A stretch of DNA of 64,000 nt from Trichocoleus desertorum NBK24 (GCF_030409055.1 NZ_CP116619.1:3697628-3761627); one strand, 5' to 3'; counted from the first letter of the stretch, positions 7,747-17,379 are shown. Notes: generated from the letters alone by a model not told the origin. A program made the numbers and translations.

Positions 7747-8255
7747 ATGAACCTAAAATCTCATTTTGTGATAATGGCAAAATATAACGCTTGGGCGAAT
7801 GCCAGACTCTACAAAATGGCTTGTGAATTACCCGATGAAGCCTATCATAAAAATGTAGGGGCGTATTTTGGCAGCTTGCAAGGAACCCTCAACCACATCC
7901 TCACCGCCGATCGCATTGGATGCGCCGGATAACTGGAACTGGGGAGCATCCGGATAAGTTGAATGCGATCGCCTTTGATGACTTGCCTGCTCTCCAAGCT
8001 GCTAGAGAAACTGAAGACGATCGCATCCTGCAATTTGTTGAAGAGTTGACAGACGCAGACCTCGACCAAGAGTGGAGCTACCAAACCCTCGACGGTACGC
8101 CTCACCGCCAACCTCTCCACGAAATCTTGGCTCACGTCTTCAATCACCAAACCCACCATCGCGGTCAAGCTCACGCCATTTTGACAGCGCTCGGTGTTAG
8201 CGAACCTGACCCCCTCGACCTTTTAATCATGTTTCGTGTGGCTAGAAGTGAGTAG
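7747..8255 (+). pseudogene. DinB-family protein, interrupted by a single-base frameshift near 7914-7920
   Basis: Two overlapping frames together make one DinB/YfiT-type four-helix protein. The first (7747-7932) runs to LNHILTADRI, then goes out of frame to a stop. The second resumes with RRITGTGEHPDKLNAIAFDD and ends with HVFNHQTHHRGQAH, the conserved C-terminal metal-binding H-x3-H region. Adding one T in the ATTGG at about 7914 would restore DRIWMRRITG, the expected family sequence. The gene is therefore a pseudogene by one deletion, or the base is a sequencing error. Family members are metal-binding, sometimes thiol-dependent, enzymes. Confidence 0.8.
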
Positions 8256-8377
8256 ATTAGCGATCGCTATCGGTAGAGCCAGCAGCACGACTAGGACAGA
8301 AATAAACCCAGCCTTTGGTTGGTTAGAACGTGTCCATCGCCATTTATAGTGGAATTGCAGTCAATTCTTAAGCGATT

Positions 8378-9574
8378 GTGAAAGCAATTACTCTCCTCGG
8401 CTCCACTGGCTCGATTGGTACGCAAACGCTAGACATCGTGGCTCAATATCCCGATCAATTTCGGATTGTTGGGTTAGCAGCGGGACGGAATGTCGAACTA
8501 CTGGCGCAACAGATTCGGCAATTTAAGCCAGAAATTGTGGCCCTTTGTGACGAGGAGAAGTTACCTGAGCTGAAAGCGGCGATCGCAGACCTTGACCCCC
8601 AACCGATTCTGCTCACGGGGGATGCAGGGATTGTGGAAGTGGCGCGGTATGGTGACTCAGAAGCTGTCGTAACAGGGATTGTCGGCTGTGCAGGCTTACT
8701 CCCCACGATCGCGGCCATTGAAGCAGGGAAAGATATTGCCCTCGCCAATAAAGAAACTTTGATTGCAGGTGGCCCTGTGGTGCTGCCCTTAGTCGAGAAA
8801 CATGGCATCAAACTATTGCCTGCTGACTCTGAGCACTCCGCCATTTTCCAGTGTTTGCACGGAGTCCCCAAAGGTGGACTGCGACGAATTCTCCTGACTG
8901 CTTCCGGTGGCGCTTTCCGCGATTGGCCTGTGGAGAAACTGCCCCAAGTGACGGTAGCCGATGCCCTCAAGCATCCCAACTGGTCAATGGGTCGGAAGAT
9001 TACGGTAGATTCTGCCACCTTGATGAACAAAGGCTTGGAAGTCATCGAAGCGCACTACCTCTTCGGCATGGACTACGACGACATCGAAATCGTTATCCAT
9101 CCCCAAAGCATCATTCACTCACTGATTGAATTACAAGACACTTCTGTCTTGGCCCAACTCGGTTGGCCCGATATGCGCTTGCCGTTGCTCTACGCCCTTT
9201 CCTGGCCCGATCGCATCTACACCAATTGGGAACGCCTCGACTTGGTGAAAGCAGGCGACCTCACCTTCCGCGCCCCCGATCACCAGAAGTATCCTTGTAT
9301 GCAGTTGGCTTATGCTGCTGGCCGTGCAGGTGGCTCTATGCCTGCTGTCCTCAACGCTGCAAACGAACAAGCAGTCGCTCTGTTCCTCGACGAGAAAATT
9401 CGCTTCTTGGATATCCCTCGCTTAATCGAAACGGCTTGCGATCGCTACCAAACCCAAAACTCAGCCACTCCTTCCTTAGAAGATATTGTGGCTGCTGACC
9501 AGTGGGCGAGACAAGCCGTTCTGCAAGCCACTGAGGAACTGAACCAAGGCGATCGCCTGATTTCTCTGCGCTAA
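8378..9574 (+). CDS. dxr: 1-deoxy-D-xylulose 5-phosphate reductoisomerase
   Basis: Dxr makes 2-C-methyl-D-erythritol 4-phosphate, the committed step of the MEP pathway that feeds carotenoids, phytol and quinones. The N-terminal [12 protein letters not shown] is the NADPH-binding motif. [12 protein letters not shown] and [18 protein letters not shown] hold the metal and substrate residues. The 398-residue length is normal. The start is GTG at 8378, directly before [13 protein letters not shown]. It stands alone on this strand. Its product supports the carotenoid pathway represented later in the window by zds. Confidence 0.97.
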   Translation: MKAITLLGSTGSIGTQTLDIVAQYPDQFRIVGLAAGRNVELLAQQIRQFKPEIVALCDEEKLPELKAAIADLDPQPILLTGDAGIVEVARYGDSEAVVTGIVGCAGLLPTIAAIEAGKDIALANKETLIAGGPVVLPLVEKHGIKLLPADSEHSAIFQCLHGVPKGGLRRILLTASGGAFRDWPVEKLPQVTVADALKHPNWSMGRKITVDSATLMNKGLEVIEAHYLFGMDYDDIEIVIHPQSIIHSLIELQDTSVLAQLGWPDMRLPLLYALSWPDRIYTNWERLDLVKAGDLTFRAPDHQKYPCMQLAYAAGRAGGSMPAVLNAANEQAVALFLDEKIRFLDIPRLIETACDRYQTQNSATPSLEDIVAADQWARQAVLQATEELNQGDRLISLR

Positions 9575-9612
9575 TATCGACTCATTCCACTTATTCTTTT
9601 GGCACTTGAGTT

Positions 9613-10311
9613 ATGCAGCGCCCAACCCATCAGCACGTTCCGCAAATTCTAGGAGCGATCGTGTTAGTGGGTGGATTTCTGACTGGTTGTGCCACAACTA
9701 GCTCTCTCGCCAACTCAGCAAACTCAAATCACCAAGCTGAGCAGTTCTATCAAGCTGGATTGGCTCGGCTGGAGGAGAAGGACTATCCAGGAGCACTCGA
9801 AAACTGGGACAAAGCGATCGCGGCTGATCCTAGTTATGGTAATGCTTACTATCACCGGGGCTTGGTACATCGCTTAGCTGGAGACTACGCCAGTGCTTTG
9901 CAAGACTATACCAAAGCGATCCAACTTAACCCTGGCTCTATGATTGCCTATGACAATCGGGGATTTGTGCGCTCAGAGTTAGGAGACAATCAAGGGGCGA
10001 TTGCTGACTATAGCCGAGTGATTCAACTCAATCCCAAGTTCGCAGGTGCTTATCATAGTCGTGGCAAGATTCATCTGAAACTGAAGGATTACTCAAGAGC
10101 TATGCAGGACTTCAACCAAGCGATCCAGCGCGCTCCAAGTTCCGGTCAGGCGTACTACTATCGAGCGAAAACGTATCTGAGTCTAGGCGATCGCTCCAAA
10201 GCACTGACAGATTTACAACAGGCCGTTAAACGGCTGACCCTGCCTGAAGACCAATCAGATCGCCAAGCTGCGATCGCCACTATCCAAGAGTTGCAGCAAT
10301 CGTTAAAGTAG
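9613..10311 (+). CDS. TPR-repeat lipoprotein (232 aa)
   Basis: A signal peptide ends with the lipobox LTGC near residue 26, so the protein is probably lipid-anchored. From about residue 40 there are four to five tetratricopeptide repeats (A-x-x-x-Y..G..A..P pattern, such as GNAYYHRGLVHRLAGDYASA), with a Gln-rich helix at the end. Such proteins act as scaffolds on the periplasmic side of a membrane; no partner is evident. It begins 38 bases after dxr and precedes a small membrane protein gene by 35 bases, so the three may be co-transcribed. Confidence 0.85.
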   Translation: MQRPTHQHVPQILGAIVLVGGFLTGCATTSSLANSANSNHQAEQFYQAGLARLEEKDYPGALENWDKAIAADPSYGNAYYHRGLVHRLAGDYASALQDYTKAIQLNPGSMIAYDNRGFVRSELGDNQGAIADYSRVIQLNPKFAGAYHSRGKIHLKLKDYSRAMQDFNQAIQRAPSSGQAYYYRAKTYLSLGDRSKALTDLQQAVKRLTLPEDQSDRQAAIATIQELQQSLK

Positions 10312-10346
10312 GAACCAATTTTAGCTACATCAAAGTCGGAGGTGAC

Positions 10347-10568
10347 ATGATGGGTGGAGAACTGATCCTGCTCTTAGCTGCCCTGATCGTGGCGGCGTTG
10401 GTCTTTACAGCTTTAGTCAACTTGGTCAAAACCACTGTAAAAACGGCCATCTTGGTCGCCTTAGTGATTTTGGCGCTGCAACTGTTGTTTGGGATTGGTT
10501 TCCAAGAAGTGTGGAATCAAGTTCTCCAAATTGTGCAGGCTGTTTGGCAATTTGTGTTTGGTGGCTAA
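10347..10568 (+). CDS. Small membrane protein (73 aa)
   Basis: Two strongly hydrophobic stretches (LILLLAALIVAALVFTALVN and TAILVALVILALQLLFGIGF) are joined by KTTVKT. GGAGGTGAC just before the ATG at 10347 is a good ribosome binding site; ATG codons at 10347 and 10350 are alternatives. No family is recognised. The position suggests co-transcription with the TPR lipoprotein gene. Confidence 0.65.
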   Translation: MMGGELILLLAALIVAALVFTALVNLVKTTVKTAILVALVILALQLLFGIGFQEVWNQVLQIVQAVWQFVFGG

Positions 10569-10593
10569 CCTTCAGTGGTGAATTGCCAATCCT

Positions 10594-11088
10594 TTAGCTC
10601 ACGCTTACTAGTCGAGCTAAGGCGTCTTTAACAGCGGGTGGAAGCCTCCGCATGATTTTGCCTTTTTCTCGGTCAACTGCTACCAAGATCACCCGCGCTG
10701 TCAGATACAGTTCCTCACCGTCCGGAGATTGAATCTGGTAATCCCAGTTGATTCGCACCCCATCCACATCAGCCATCCGAGCTTTGACGATCGCTGACAT
10801 CCCTAAGCGCAGACCTCGGTGGTAACGCACCGACAGATCCACTACAGGTAAGTCACAACCCAACGCGACTAGGTCAGCATAATCAATGCCGATCGCGCGT
10901 AGGCATTCAATCCGAGCTTCTTCCATCCAAGCCACATAAGCACCGTGCCAAACGGCTCCTGCATAGTCAGTATGGTTAGGATGAACCCGCACCGGGTACT
11001 CAAACCAACTTCCCGATGCAAACAACGGTGGGCTTTGAATGGCTCCCGAAGTAGGGACTTGAGGTTGTATTTGTTTACTTTCCGACAC
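10594..11088 (-). CDS. Hotdog-fold acyl-CoA thioesterase (4HBT/YbgC type, 164 aa)
   Basis: The segment VHPNHTDYAGAVWHGAYVAWMEEAR matches the active-site region of 4-hydroxybenzoyl-CoA thioesterase-like enzymes, with the catalytic Asp (TDYAG) and the helix ending in EEAR. Later strands (DLSVRYHRGLRLGMSAIV) fit the family. An N-terminal extension of about 25 residues is unusual. In cyanobacteria one such enzyme hydrolyses 1,4-dihydroxy-2-naphthoyl-CoA for phylloquinone; whether this is that enzyme cannot be decided here. It faces away from the universal stress gene. Confidence 0.85.
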   Translation of the reverse strand: MSESKQIQPQVPTSGAIQSPPLFASGSWFEYPVRVHPNHTDYAGAVWHGAYVAWMEEARIECLRAIGIDYADLVALGCDLPVVDLSVRYHRGLRLGMSAIVKARMADVDGVRINWDYQIQSPDGEELYLTARVILVAVDREKGKIMRRLPPAVKDALARLVSVS

Positions 11089-11504
11089 GTTGCGATCGCC
11101 TAAAAAATCTAAGTTTTACATTAATTTCTAAACTAATTTTTACACTAATTGTTCACATTATTTAAGTTTGCCTAGACCCAGTTTTGCTCAACTAATTCAA
11201 ACTGTCGCTTTTTGCTTCCCTACTTAGGACAAAAACTGACTTGGATTACTACAAAACCTTTACACAGATACTTTTGGCCTAATAATCGTGACACTTCTTA
11301 ACAAGAAGTTGGAATCACAAATCTTTAAGAGAATGAGACCATTCACTATCAGTAGATATGATGATCCTGTAAGAAGAAGGCTAAAGTTTTTCAGCCAATT
11401 GATCATTCAACGTAATGAATGATTAAAAGGTGTTACTAATCTCACTGAACTGTTCGGGCATTAACTTAAGAAACTAGACAATTTTTTGGGCACGAGGCGA
11501 AACC
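11089..11504. other. AT-rich divergent intergenic region with hairpins
   Basis: It separates the thioesterase (-) and universal stress protein (+) genes and must hold both promoters. An inverted repeat ATCATTCA / TGAATGAT lies at 11402-11423 with a 6-base loop, and a smaller GGCT / AGCC stem just before it. A TTTACA..TAATAA pair occurs near 11263-11286. No coding potential is seen. The long leader suggests post-transcriptional control. Confidence 0.4.
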
Positions 11505-12350
11505 ATGATTGAGAGAATTCTGCTAGCTGACTCCGGAAATGGACACTCTGAAGAGATGCTCAAGGCTTTAATGGCCATTCCGTCCATGCAACGGGCATCC
11601 GTTACAGTTCTCCACGTAGTACAGCCCCAAATTACGGCTGAAGCAATGGCTGCAAAGCGAGAGCAAGGCCAGCAGCTCTTAGAGGCGGCTGTGCAATCCC
11701 TGCACCTTGATTCGGGCCATGTTACGACGATTTTACGGGAAGGCAATCCTAAGGATGAAGTCTGCCGCGTCGCTGATGAGATTGATGCCGATCTCGTGAT
11801 TATGGGTTCCCGTGGCCTCAAGCGCCTAGAGGCAATTTTAGAAGACTCTGTCAGCCAGTATGTGTTCCAAGCTTCTTCTCGTCCCATGTTGTTTGTGAAG
11901 GACGACATTTATGTGAAGCAAATCCATCGTGTCATGGTGGCGATGGATAACTCTGATTCAGCTAAAAAGTCACTTGACTTAGCGACCTTCTTGCTGCGCG
12001 ATGTGAAGGGCGGACAGTTGCTCTTGACTCACGTCAATCCCAAGAAGGAGCGATCAGGCATAACCATGCAAAATCCAGAGCAAGATCCTGTCTTGGCTCC
12101 TGCGGTGGCAGCAGCGAAAAAGTGGGGCATTGCCTACCGTTGCATTTCCACGAGTGGCAAGCCAGGGGAAGAAATTTGCCGCTTAGCCGAAGAGATGAGC
12201 GTTGACCTATTGATGCTCGGCTCTCCCGATCGCCGTCCAATGATTGGCAAAAACTTGCCCGATCTCGATCGTCTCCTCGGTGGCTCCCTATCAGATTATG
12301 TCCGAGTTTATGCCAACTGCCCTGTACTGCTAGAGCGAACAGTCGGCTAA
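11505..12350 (+). CDS. Tandem-domain universal stress protein (281 aa)
   Basis: Two UspA domains are fused: residues about 1-140 (start MIERILLADSGNG, end VIMGSRGLKRLEAILEDSVS..PMLFVK) and 146-281 (HRVMVAMDNSDSAKKS..LLMLGSPDRRP..CPVLLERTV). The first nucleotide-binding loop is G-x2-G-x9-D-S, close to the ATP-binding consensus G-x2-G-x9-G-S/T but with Asp for Gly. The second is degenerate. Family members are cytosolic stress-response proteins that bind ATP or act as regulators. The gene has its own long leader and a strong terminator, so it is monocistronic. Confidence 0.92.
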   Translation: MIERILLADSGNGHSEEMLKALMAIPSMQRASVTVLHVVQPQITAEAMAAKREQGQQLLEAAVQSLHLDSGHVTTILREGNPKDEVCRVADEIDADLVIMGSRGLKRLEAILEDSVSQYVFQASSRPMLFVKDDIYVKQIHRVMVAMDNSDSAKKSLDLATFLLRDVKGGQLLLTHVNPKKERSGITMQNPEQDPVLAPAVAAAKKWGIAYRCISTSGKPGEEICRLAEEMSVDLLMLGSPDRRPMIGKNLPDLDRLLGGSLSDYVRVYANCPVLLERTVG

Positions 12351-12379
12351 GCCTGAAGTTAAATTGAGTTGAGTCAAAT

Positions 12380-12432
12380 AACCTGGGCCAGAAGCAAACA
12401 TTGCTAAGATCTGCCCCAGGTTGTTTCTTTTT
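12380..12432 (+). terminator. Rho-independent terminator of the universal stress gene
   Basis: AACCTGGG pairs with CCCAGGTT, extended inwards by CAGA / TCTG, and is followed by GTTTCTTTTT. Confidence 0.85.
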
Positions 12433-12497
12433 GAACTAACCTCAGAGCTGTTCCGGTGGCGCTATCTTAGAGCAAAGCCTGGTTTGAAGGGTGAAAC

Positions 12498-13472
12498 GTG
12501 GCAGAAAGAATCAGAGCGGCTCGAAATCGTACTCTGACGTTGACAGAGGCAGAGCGATCGCATTACCCATCCCAACTGTTACAGCTATCTGGCCCAGTCA
12601 CCGCTGAGACGATTCTCAATCAAACGATTTGCCAAGATTTGTTTCAAGTTTTGGATTGGCTCCCAGAGCAATTTGTCGATTTGCTGGTTATTGACCCTCC
12701 CTATAACCTCACCAAACAGTTCAATCAACAATGGGTAAAGCAGCGATCGCTCGAAGCATACAGCGATTGGGTGGATAGCTGGTTGTCTCGACTGGTACGG
12801 GTACTCAAGCCCACAGCCTCGGTTTATCTCTGTGGTGACTGGCAATCTTCCTTGGCCCTCTACGCGATCGCCTCGCGCTATTTTACGGTGCGTAATCGCA
12901 TCACTTGGGAACGCGAAAAAGGTCGGGGAGCCAAAGCCAATTGGAAAAACTGTGCCGAAGATATTTGGTTTTGTACCGTCTCCAAAGACTACTACTTCGA
13001 TGCTGAGGCAGTGCAACTGAAGCGCCAAGTGCGTGCTCCCTATACCGACGGGACAGGGCAACCCAAAGATTGGCAAAATACCGCAGAAGGTAACTTTCGG
13101 CTCACAGCTGCTTCTAATCTTTGGACGGATATGACCGTGCCCTTCTGGTCTATGCCCGAAAACACTGACCATCCTACTCAGAAGCCAGAGAAGCTAATTG
13201 CCAAAATCATTCTGGCTAGCTCACCTGTGGGTGCTGTCGTCCTCGATCCATTTCTCGGTTCAGGGACTACTTCGGTTGTTGCCAAGAAGCTAGAGCGACA
13301 GTTTGTCGGCATTGAGCTAGATGAGTACTATGCTTGCCTAGCGCTAAAACGTCTAGCCCTAGCAGAGAGCGATCGCCACATTCAAGGCTACTGCGATCGC
13401 GTTTTCTGGGAGCGCAACACATTGCCCCACCAAAGAACATTGCTCAAACGTAGATTTTTGTCTCAGCCATAG
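12498..13472 (+). CDS. Solitary site-specific DNA methyltransferase, beta class (N4-C or N6-A)
   Basis: The catalytic motif DPPY is at residues 66-69, and the AdoMet-binding motif DPFLGSGTT follows near residue 250. The order IV..I defines a beta-class enzyme. HPTQKPEKL before motif I is the usual motif X-like segment. The reaction is methyl transfer from AdoMet to the exocyclic amino group of cytosine or adenine. No restriction endonuclease gene adjoins it, so it is probably an orphan epigenetic enzyme. Conserved solitary cyanobacterial methyltransferases acting on GGCC are of this general type; that assignment is inference. The start is GTG at 12498. Confidence 0.9.
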   Translation: MAERIRAARNRTLTLTEAERSHYPSQLLQLSGPVTAETILNQTICQDLFQVLDWLPEQFVDLLVIDPPYNLTKQFNQQWVKQRSLEAYSDWVDSWLSRLVRVLKPTASVYLCGDWQSSLALYAIASRYFTVRNRITWEREKGRGAKANWKNCAEDIWFCTVSKDYYFDAEAVQLKRQVRAPYTDGTGQPKDWQNTAEGNFRLTAASNLWTDMTVPFWSMPENTDHPTQKPEKLIAKIILASSPVGAVVLDPFLGSGTTSVVAKKLERQFVGIELDEYYACLALKRLALAESDRHIQGYCDRVFWERNTLPHQRTLLKRRFLSQP

Positions 13473-13475
13473 CAA

Positions 13476-13505
13476 AAGCGCCACACTTTTGAGAAGTAGG
13501 CGCTT
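13476..13505 (-). terminator. Hairpin between the methyltransferase gene and psbM
   Basis: AAGCGCC and GGCGCTT form a stem. On the minus strand it is followed by TTTTGC, so it best serves psbM, though it could also slow the convergent methyltransferase transcript. Confidence 0.5.
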
Positions 13506-13628
13506 AGCAGTATCAATCCAATTCAGTTGTTCAGTTGATTGATCAAAAACGTAAATTAACGCAAGTTTTGAAGCTGTTGGAAGGAGAGTAAAATCACCAA
13601 CTCATAGTTGCTCGGTCTCCTAAGCAAT

Positions 13629-13748
13629 CTACTTGTCTTCGTCTGCTGCTTGGCGGCTAGCAGTTTGGATATAAAGAATCAGCAAAAACACAGTGGGAAC
13701 CAACACAAACAAAATACTTGCGACAAATCCTAGCTCATTAACTTCCAT
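13629..13748 (-). CDS. psbM: Photosystem II protein M (39 aa)
   Basis: The short frame reads [20 protein letters not shown], then [19 protein letters not shown] and a stop. This is the canonical PsbM: a one-helix thylakoid subunit at the PSII dimer interface with a conserved N-terminus and a polar C-terminal tail. It lies on the opposite strand to psbB and in the same orientation as the neighbouring ferredoxin gene. Confidence 0.97.
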   Translation of the reverse strand: MEVNELGFVASILFVLVPTVFLLILYIQTASRQAADEDK

Positions 13749-13924
13749 TACCCAGCCTCAATTTCATTTCAAAGTTACTAGCAGGCCCAGCTTACTCAAG
13801 CAAACAAGTTACCGCTTACTGGCAATGCTGTCGTCAGAACTGGGCTTTGAAAGAGCCTTAAGTGCCCTGTCTATCTTGTATCACAGATGGGCTGTCTACT
13901 AACACCTACTCTTCCGATCTCCCA

Positions 13925-14230
13925 TCAACGGCTCTTGGGCTTAGTGTTTACGCTCACAGGCCCATTCACCAAAGCTTGGCAAGCCAACCGATAGTTGTCA
14001 GGCTTCTTCTTGAGTTTACGATCCTCAACCTCAGTCCGAGGAGAAAGATTATCAAGACCTTCCACAACCTCAACAATGCAGGTGCCACATTGGCCGTACC
14101 CGCCACAGTTCGTCATTTTGCCAATGAGGGTATAAATATCAATCCCATTCTCGATCGCCTTAAACCTCAAGTTGGCCCCATCCGCCGCGATCACCTCTTT
14201 ATCTTCTTTGACGAACTTAATATTTCCCAT
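13925..14230 (-). CDS. 2Fe-2S ferredoxin with C-x5-C-x2-C spacing (101 aa)
   Basis: The cluster motif is [10 protein letters not shown] followed later by YRLACQ. The C-x5-C-x2-C spacing differs from plant-type photosynthetic ferredoxins (C-x4-C-x2-C) and resembles adrenodoxin or xanthine-oxidase-type domains. A basic [10 protein letters not shown] loop precedes the last Cys. The start is ATG at 14230 ([12 protein letters not shown]), with GAGGGG upstream; an in-frame longer version from 14314 is unlikely. Location between psbM and psbB suggests a role linked to photosystem biogenesis or redox supply; this is inference from synteny. Confidence 0.9.
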   Translation of the reverse strand: MGNIKFVKEDKEVIAADGANLRFKAIENGIDIYTLIGKMTNCGGYGQCGTCIVEVVEGLDNLSPRTEVEDRKLKKKPDNYRLACQALVNGPVSVNTKPKSR

Positions 14231-14750
14231 ACCCGTTCCCCTCGTTCTCGCTTCGTTACATTCACCCGTCATCACAAAAGCTGCTTTATCCCAGTGGCAT
14301 AGATGTTGCCGCAAAAATGTAACAGCCTAACCAGTAAGATTCAAGAAACGCAAATTCTTTCTCAGAATCAAAGCTCCCCGTTTCTAAGCTAACAAATGAA
14401 TTGATGCTGACCTGACCCAGAACGTTGTATCCTGCTAGCTTTCAGTCAACAACCGTAAAGATGCCAGGATATTGAAGAGTAATTACAAGTCACAAAGGAC
14501 TATTGCAGAACCATCAACTTTACTTGCATTAGGCTCTAACACTGGTTACACTTCTTTATACATTTCATCTTTATAAGCGCATTGTCAAACTGCTTAAGCT
14601 GTCTTGTTTAGAGACAATTTTGGTAGACAGTGCTAAACGGCAAAAGAGTTACAGCGGTTCCAGATCTGGTAGGTTTATCAGTATCCGGCACCTTAACAAA
14701 ATGCTGAAAGAAGCGTTGAAGTAGGAATATTTAGAGGAGGAGCGTAGTCA
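14231..14750. promoter_or_regulatory. Long divergent promoter region of the ferredoxin gene and psbB
   Basis: About 520 non-coding bases. A possible psbB promoter is TTACAC at 14546-14551 and TTATAA at 14571-14576, with 19 bases between, leaving a leader of about 165 bases. The psbB ribosome site GGAGGAG is at about 14735. No riboswitch is recognised. Confidence 0.4.
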
Positions 14751-16280
14751 ATGGGACTACCCTGGTACCGAGTACACACAGTCGTTCTGAATGATCCAGG
14801 GCGGCTGATTGCTGTACACCTAATGCACACTGCCCTTGTGGCAGGCTGGGCCGGTTCAATGGCGTTGTATGAACTGGCTATTTTCGATCCTAGCGATCCC
14901 GTCCTGAATCCCATGTGGCGTCAGGGCATGTTCGTTCTACCCTTCATGACTCGTTTGGGCGTCACCCAATCTTGGGGTGGCTGGAGCATTGCAGGTGAAG
15001 CAGCTGCCAATCCTGGTATCTGGTCATTTGAAGGTGTTGCAGCTGCTCACATTATCCTTTCCGGTCTATTATTCCTCGCTGCCTGCTGGCACTGGGTTTA
15101 TTGGGATCTAGAACTGTTTAGAGATCCTCGGACTGGCGAGCCTGCCCTCGACTTGCCAAAAATGTTTGGCATTCACTTGTTCTTGTCTGGTCTACTCTGC
15201 TTTGGCTTTGGTGCATTCCACCTGTCAGGCTTGTTTGGACCTGGAATGTGGGTTTCCGACCCCTATGGCTTAACAGGCAGCGTTCAGCCTGTGGCTCCAG
15301 AATGGGGACCCGCCGGATTTAACCCCTTCAACCCTGGTGGGATTGTGGCCCACCACATTGCGGCTGGAACGGTTGGCATTATTGCTGGTTTATTCCACCT
15401 CAGTGTTCGTCCTCCTGAGCGTCTCTATAGAGCGTTGCGGATGGGTAACATTGAGACTGTACTTTCTAGCAGTATTGCGGCTGTTTTCTTTGCTGCCTTT
15501 GTGGTTGCAGGCACGATGTGGTATGGCAACGCTGCTACCCCCATCGAATTGTTTGGCCCCACTCGCTATCAATGGGACCAAGGTTACTTCCAGCAAGAAA
15601 TTAACCGTCGCGTTGAATCGAGCGTTGCTGGAGGCAGCAGCCTACAAGCAGCTTGGTCTGAAATTCCTGAGAAACTTGCGTTCTACGACTATGTCGGCAA
15701 CAACCCTGCGAAGGGTGGTTTGTTCCGTACTGGTCCCATGAACAAAGGTGATGGGATTGCTCAAACTTGGCTAGGCCACCCTGTCTTCAAAGACTCTGAA
15801 GGTCGCGAGCTGTTTGTGCGTCGTATTCCTAACTTCTTTGAGAACTTCCCAGTTGTCTTGACAGACAGCGAAGGCATAGTTCGGGCAGACATTCCCTTCC
15901 GTCGGGCTGAATCTAAATACAGCTTTGAGCAGACTGGAGTGACTGTTAGCCTCTACGGTGGCGAACTCGATGGCAAAACCTTCGACGATCCTGCAACTGT
16001 GAAGCGCTATGCTCGTGCAGCTCAATTGGGTGAGCCCTTCCAGTTCGATCGCGAAACTTTGAACTCTGACGGGGTATTCCGTACCAGCCCTCGTGGTTGG
16101 TTTACCTTTGGACACGCCGTCTTTGCCCTCTTGTTCTTCTTCGGTCACATCTGGCACGGTTCTCGGACTCTGTTCCGCGACGTGTTTGCTGGGGTTGAGG
16201 CTGACCTAGAGGAGCAAGTTGAATGGGGTCTGTTCCAGAAAGTGGGCGACAAGAGCACCCGCCGGAAGGAAGCTGTCTAA
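14751..16280 (+). CDS. psbB: Photosystem II chlorophyll-binding protein CP47 (509 aa)
   Basis: The N-terminus [19 protein letters not shown] is invariant for CP47. The protein has six membrane helices with paired histidines that bind chlorophyll ([65 protein letters not shown]), a large lumenal loop between helices 5 and 6, and a last helix with [17 protein letters not shown]. Length is normal. It is the inner antenna of PSII, passing excitation to the D1-D2 reaction centre. psbT follows 122 bases later and is probably co-transcribed. Confidence 0.99.
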   Translation: MGLPWYRVHTVVLNDPGRLIAVHLMHTALVAGWAGSMALYELAIFDPSDPVLNPMWRQGMFVLPFMTRLGVTQSWGGWSIAGEAAANPGIWSFEGVAAAHIILSGLLFLAACWHWVYWDLELFRDPRTGEPALDLPKMFGIHLFLSGLLCFGFGAFHLSGLFGPGMWVSDPYGLTGSVQPVAPEWGPAGFNPFNPGGIVAHHIAAGTVGIIAGLFHLSVRPPERLYRALRMGNIETVLSSSIAAVFFAAFVVAGTMWYGNAATPIELFGPTRYQWDQGYFQQEINRRVESSVAGGSSLQAAWSEIPEKLAFYDYVGNNPAKGGLFRTGPMNKGDGIAQTWLGHPVFKDSEGRELFVRRIPNFFENFPVVLTDSEGIVRADIPFRRAESKYSFEQTGVTVSLYGGELDGKTFDDPATVKRYARAAQLGEPFQFDRETLNSDGVFRTSPRGWFTFGHAVFALLFFFGHIWHGSRTLFRDVFAGVEADLEEQVEWGLFQKVGDKSTRRKEAV

Positions 16281-16290
16281 ACCTCTGTAT

Positions 16291-16360
16291 GAGAAGGGAG
16301 AATGGTTTGGCGGCATCTCACCCATAGCGGTTAGTTCGTTAGGCCGTTCTTCCCGTTCTC
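16291..16360 (+). other. Imperfect long-range hairpin between psbB and psbT
   Basis: GAGAAGGGAGAA and TTCTTCCCGTTCTC can form an imperfect stem across the spacer. It may stabilise or process the psbB-psbT message; weak evidence. Confidence 0.3.
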
Positions 16361-16402
16361 TTGATAAACTAACAATTAGCTAGATGCTCAGGAATTTCTG
16401 AC

Positions 16403-16498
16403 ATGGAAGCCGTTGCTTACATTTTGATTTTGACTTTGGCGATCGGAGTGCTGTTCTTTGCAATTGCCTTCCGCGAACCTCCTCGGATCGGTAAATAG
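16403..16498 (+). CDS. psbT: Photosystem II protein T (31 aa)
   Basis: The frame encodes [20 protein letters not shown], then [11 protein letters not shown]. This is the standard PsbT: one membrane helix with a conserved FREPPRIGK stromal tail, at the PSII dimer interface. It follows psbB as in most cyanobacteria and chloroplasts. Confidence 0.98.
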   Translation: MEAVAYILILTLAIGVLFFAIAFREPPRIGK

Positions 16499-16504
16499 TC
16501 GCTG

Positions 16505-16523
16505 GTAAATAGTTACTATTTAC
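16505..16523 (+). terminator. Perfect 9-bp hairpin after psbT
   Basis: GTAAATAGT, T, ACTATTTAC, with GTATTTTTC shortly after. A direct copy of GTAAATAGT overlaps the psbT stop. It is AT-rich and weak, but well placed to end the psbB-psbT message. Confidence 0.45.
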
Positions 16524-16747
16524 AGGCAGTATTTTTCACAAAGAACAATTTGTGAGAGGCTGGCGGGACTCGGTAATCTGACATTACTAGGGTAAAATTC
16601 TCCCAAAAGCAACAATTCAAAGTTTTTGATGACCTGAGCCTTGGCGCTGCTCGTAGAGAGTTATATTGCTCTCAATCTGAACAGTCTGCATCCTGAGTGG
16701 CTCAGGTTTTCACCTTTGTTTTTTCCGGCGCAAAGGATTTGGTAAAT

Positions 16748-17311
16748 ATGCGGTGTCCCTTCTGCCAGCACCCCGATAATCGCGTTCTTGAGTCTCGCTC
16801 TGCGGAGGCGAGCCAAAGCGTGCGACGGCGACGGGAATGCTTGAAGTGTAACCGCCGCTTTACCACTTATGAGCGAATTGAGTATGTGCCGATCGCGATC
16901 ATTAAGCGAGATGGCGATCGCGAATCATTTGACCGTTCCAAGCTGCTTCGAGGAATTGTACGGGCTTGCGAAAAAACAGGTATCAGCTCAGACCGATTAG
17001 AAGCCTTAGTTGATGAAATTGAAGCTGAACTACAGCAAAGAGCGGTACGCGAGGTACCAAGCACCGAGATTGGTGAATTAGTATTGCAGCGCCTACAATT
17101 TCTGAGTGAAGTTGCTTATATTCGATTTGCCTCGGTCTACCGTCAGTTTCGTGGCATTCGAGACTTCATTGATACGCTTAATCACCTACAAGGATGTCTT
17201 GACCAAGGAGAGTGTGTGAGTACAGCTGCCGAGGACAGAATAGATGCGGGAGCTAGTGCTGATGCAGAACCTGAGCAGGAAACACCTGCTTCCTTTGTGA
17301 CCTATTCCTAA
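16748..17311 (+). CDS. nrdR: Transcriptional repressor NrdR (187 aa)
   Basis: The start [17 protein letters not shown] with the second pair CLKCNRRF is the NrdR zinc ribbon (C-x2-C..C-x2-C). It is followed by an ATP-cone domain ([23 protein letters not shown]) that senses dATP/ATP. NrdR represses ribonucleotide reductase genes by binding NrdR boxes. The C-terminal extension of about 30 acidic residues is longer than usual. An upstream in-frame start at 16697 would precede the invariant MRCPFC, so I use 16748. It follows psbT and precedes rpsA, an order I know from other cyanobacteria. Confidence 0.95.
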   Translation: MRCPFCQHPDNRVLESRSAEASQSVRRRRECLKCNRRFTTYERIEYVPIAIIKRDGDRESFDRSKLLRGIVRACEKTGISSDRLEALVDEIEAELQQRAVREVPSTEIGELVLQRLQFLSEVAYIRFASVYRQFRGIRDFIDTLNHLQGCLDQGECVSTAAEDRIDAGASADAEPEQETPASFVTYS

Positions 17312-17356
17312 GCCCATTCCTAAGAATTAAAAAACTGTCATAGAAAGTCACAAAAA

Positions 17357-17379
17357 CCCCTCTAAAGATATTAGAGGGG
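17357..17379 (-). terminator. Hairpin with the terminator geometry on the minus strand
   Basis: CCCCTCTAA and TTAGAGGGG with a five-base loop. On the minus strand the stem is followed by TTTTTGTG, a textbook terminator, although both flanking genes are on the plus strand. On the plus strand no T-run follows. Confidence 0.55.

Noticed and set aside
13862-14302. Plus-strand 146-codon frame opposite the ferredoxin gene
   Set aside because: It is antisense to a clear 2Fe-2S ferredoxin and has no ribosome site or conserved motif.
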